In this document: piece after piece, positions 62,341-64,000 of the stretch
Layout: each line of letters opens with the position of its first letter
Numbering within the stretch: position 1 is the stretch's first letter
From: Plumapathes pennacea
Taxonomy: Eukaryota; Cnidaria; Anthozoa; Antipatharia; Myriopathidae
Reading direction: 5' to 3'
Assembly (NCBI GenBank): GCA_964036295.1
Contig: OZ038467.1
Location: 18,945,670-19,009,669, forward strand
Length of the DNA: 64,000 nt
Notes under the pieces: generated by a model
Database searches by the model: none
The model's input: only the letters and a program-made list of their open reading frames with translations
Told to the model about the DNA's origin: nothing
Made by a program: the position numbers and the translations under genes

Positions 62341-62383
62341 TTTGTTTGTATTCCCATAAAAAAAAACCGAAGCCAATTTTAAA

Positions 62384-62983
62384 TACAGTAGAACCTCGCT
62401 ATCTCGAACTCGGATATCTCGAAATCCCCGCTGTCTCGAACAGAAATCGATTTTCCCTTAAAAAAGAACTTGATAGAAATTTTCTTTGGTAGAAGCCCGC
62501 TATCTCGAACTCGGTTATCCCGAAATCCTCGCTATCTCGAACAGAATCCAAATTCCCTTGGAAATGAACTTGGTAGAAATTTCCCCTTGGTAGAGAACCC
62601 CGCCATCTCAATTCCCCGCTATCTCGAATTAGTATATACCACACAAGTGAATAGTGCTTTTCGTGCGCTCTGATTGGCTCCTCAATCTCGGAATACCAAG
62701 TACTATTCACCTCCCGGCGGCTTCCGGTAAAACAAAATGGCGCGCGAACCCAGTTTTTGCCCACTTTTGTCGGAAATAAAATAGCTATTTGGGAGTTGGC
62801 TATTAAACTTGTGTGGTATATACTAAAACAATTATTTGCCTCAGTGTCGGTGAATAGCGGTGGATATTTACCTCGCCGAAACGGCTCGGTAAATATCCAC
62901 CGCTATTCACCTCCACTTCGGCGAATAATTGTTAACTATTTCTCGTTTGCCTTAAGAGTTCGAAATAGCGGGGTTCTATTGTA
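62384..62983. mobile_element. Nested foldback element (ACAGTAGAACCTCGCTATCTCGAAC ends)
   Basis: Outer ends TAGAACCTCGCTATCTCGAA and TTCGAAATAGCGGGGTTCTA pair. CTATCTCGAACTCGG repeats lie inside the left arm. From about 62633 a second hairpin is nested (GTGTGGTATATACT, and AATAGCGGTGGATATTTACC with its complement). Confidence 0.75.
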
Positions 62984-63445
62984 ATAAAGACTTAATTTGG
63001 GCTGCCCAACTTCTTCCGTGTTGGAGCATGTCCATTCTCCTTGTAAGAAGGTCCAAAACTGTAAGCTTTTCGGCCTATTTCTGCTCGGCAGGCTTTGTTG
63101 ACGGCCTTTTTACTCAAGCCAGGTTTTGCTTACAGAATTTGACGTGAACTTGCTCAATTGGATCACGCGTTTCGTTATATTTTCCATCGAAACCCCATAT
63201 TTCGCAGCAGTACGTGAGGATAGGGGTTTGGTAAGTGTGGGGATCACCCTGTTTAAGACACGAAAATGTAAAATGGTATACCCTGTTTAAGAGAACAGAG
63301 AACCCTGACAACGATAACCTATCGGGCAGGACGTCCCCACCCCTCCCCCCCCCCCGCCCCACGGAACTCGCGGTCGCCCACTAAAACTAACTTTTCCTGA
63401 AAAAATGTACAATCTAGTTGAATGTGTGTTCATCGGGAGCCTTTC
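62984..63445. other. 3' flank of the rightmost MAM gene
   Basis: 63238-63362 is a family H fragment ending in a C-run. No AATAAA is seen on the minus strand close to the stop. No further gene. Confidence 0.45.
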
Positions 63446-63550
63446 TCACTTTGTGCGCGCTTTCACGAAGCAACTCCCCGTTAAAAATCCAACGTCATCA
63501 ATACCAATATCTCCACTGTATGAACGTCCCCGGACGCCTTCAATGAGAAC
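63446..63550 (-). CDS. Terminal exon of an upstream MAM gene (first paralogue): 'c' module, stop
   Basis: Starts after ATTCTCAG and encodes [20 protein letters not shown], then GFLTGSC and FVKARTK followed by TGA. Like the last exon of the complete gene it is 105 nt, enters in phase 0 and ends seven residues after the final Cys with a basic tail. The 'a' and 'b' exons lie beyond the right edge. A GTGAGA donor overlaps the stop (AAA|GTGAGA); its phase would be 2, which does not fit the phase-1 'a' exons, so termination is the better reading. Confidence 0.8.
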   Translation of the reverse strand, partial: VLIEGVRGRSYSGDIGIDDVGFLTGSCFVKARTK

Positions 63551-63681
63551 CTGAGAATAAGAAACGTACTGGCTTTAGATTTACAAGGGTTCACGTTATC
63601 ATTATCACTGCCATAACTGCCAAGGTCACTATGATCGTTAACGTCAGCACAATCACAAATCACCATCAACACCAGTATATA

Positions 63682-63956
63682 CACGCATCAAGAGTTCCAG
63701 CTTTTGGTTGGATCGCACTGCATTCTGGATAGGCTTGGCTCAGAAAAGTGAGCATCAACTCCACAATATCCGCCATTTTGTACTTAACGCTTGGAGCTCA
63801 GTCAACTTCTATCCGTTATAAAACCTACACATCTACCAAGCTCCAAACTTGAAATGCAAAATGGCGGATATTGTAGGAAGTTGATGCTAACACTTTTTAG
63901 CTAAACCTACCCAGAATACAGTGCGACCCAACCAAAAGTCGGAACTCTTGATGTGT
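63682..63956. mobile_element. MITE-like foldback element, family A, copy 2
   Basis: Ends ACGCATCAAGAGTTCC / GGAACTCTTGATGTGT; arms contain the CACTGCATTCTGGATAGG and AATATCCGCCATTTTG strings seen at 28546-28823. Confidence 0.88.
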
Positions 63957-64000
63957 ATATTGGCAGTGTAAACCCATAGATTACTACGTGATGGATAAAA

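Noticed and set aside
63440-63452. GTGAGA donor overlapping the stop of the 63-kb exon, which could link it to the 54-kb gene
   Set aside because: The phase would be 2, whereas all 'a' exons need phase 1, and the 54-kb gene has its own signal peptide exon.

Overview
The window reads as nuclear DNA of a cnidarian, most likely an anthozoan of the stony-coral type. This is inferred from intron-rich genes for secreted multi-MAM-domain proteins, AT-rich introns full of short foldback elements, and LINE tails. No species can be named from the sequence alone.

All supported protein-coding sequence lies on the minus strand and belongs to a head-to-tail cluster of at least three paralogous MAM genes. 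(1) At 63550-63446 is the terminal exon of a gene whose rest lies beyond the right edge. (2) From 54649 down to 32418 is a complete 16-exon gene. It encodes a predicted 878-residue secreted protein: signal peptide, five MAM domains and a short basic tail. (3) From 26067 down to 15621 is the 5' part of a third gene: signal peptide, a probable 33-nt microexon, one complete MAM domain and two thirds of a second. Every domain uses the same three-exon module: 'a' carries the first two Cys, 'b' the YxYIEAS...C..F.YHM..G core, and 'c' the GDIAIDDI..C end. Intron phases repeat as 1 (into a), 1 (a to b), 0 (b to c). This let all exon borders be joined in frame by hand.

Region by region: 1-15051 is one uninterrupted satellite of 85/89/90-bp monomers with higher-order structure. 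15.1-26.1 kb is the third gene, with LINE fragments, foldback elements and a duplicated 32-bp minisatellite in its introns. 26.1-32.4 kb is intergenic, with foldback elements and a 90-bp tandem array just past the second gene's poly(A) signal. 32.4-54.7 kb is the second gene; its introns hold an 18-bp hexamer-like array of about 2 kb, a 42-bp minisatellite, a large palindrome and many MITE-like elements. 54.8-63.4 kb is intergenic, with a tandem duplication, simple repeats, a decayed LINE and nested foldbacks. 63.55-64 kb is intron of the rightmost gene with one more foldback element.

The proteins should be secreted, since no membrane span is seen after the signal peptides. MAM domains are adhesion or multimerisation modules; a role in extracellular or skeletal matrix is possible but unproven. 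The most unusual features are the strict modularity of the cluster, the satellite lying where the third gene's next exon should be, and repeated small duplications across exon-intron borders. No RNA gene, CRISPR array or bacterial-type operon was seen.
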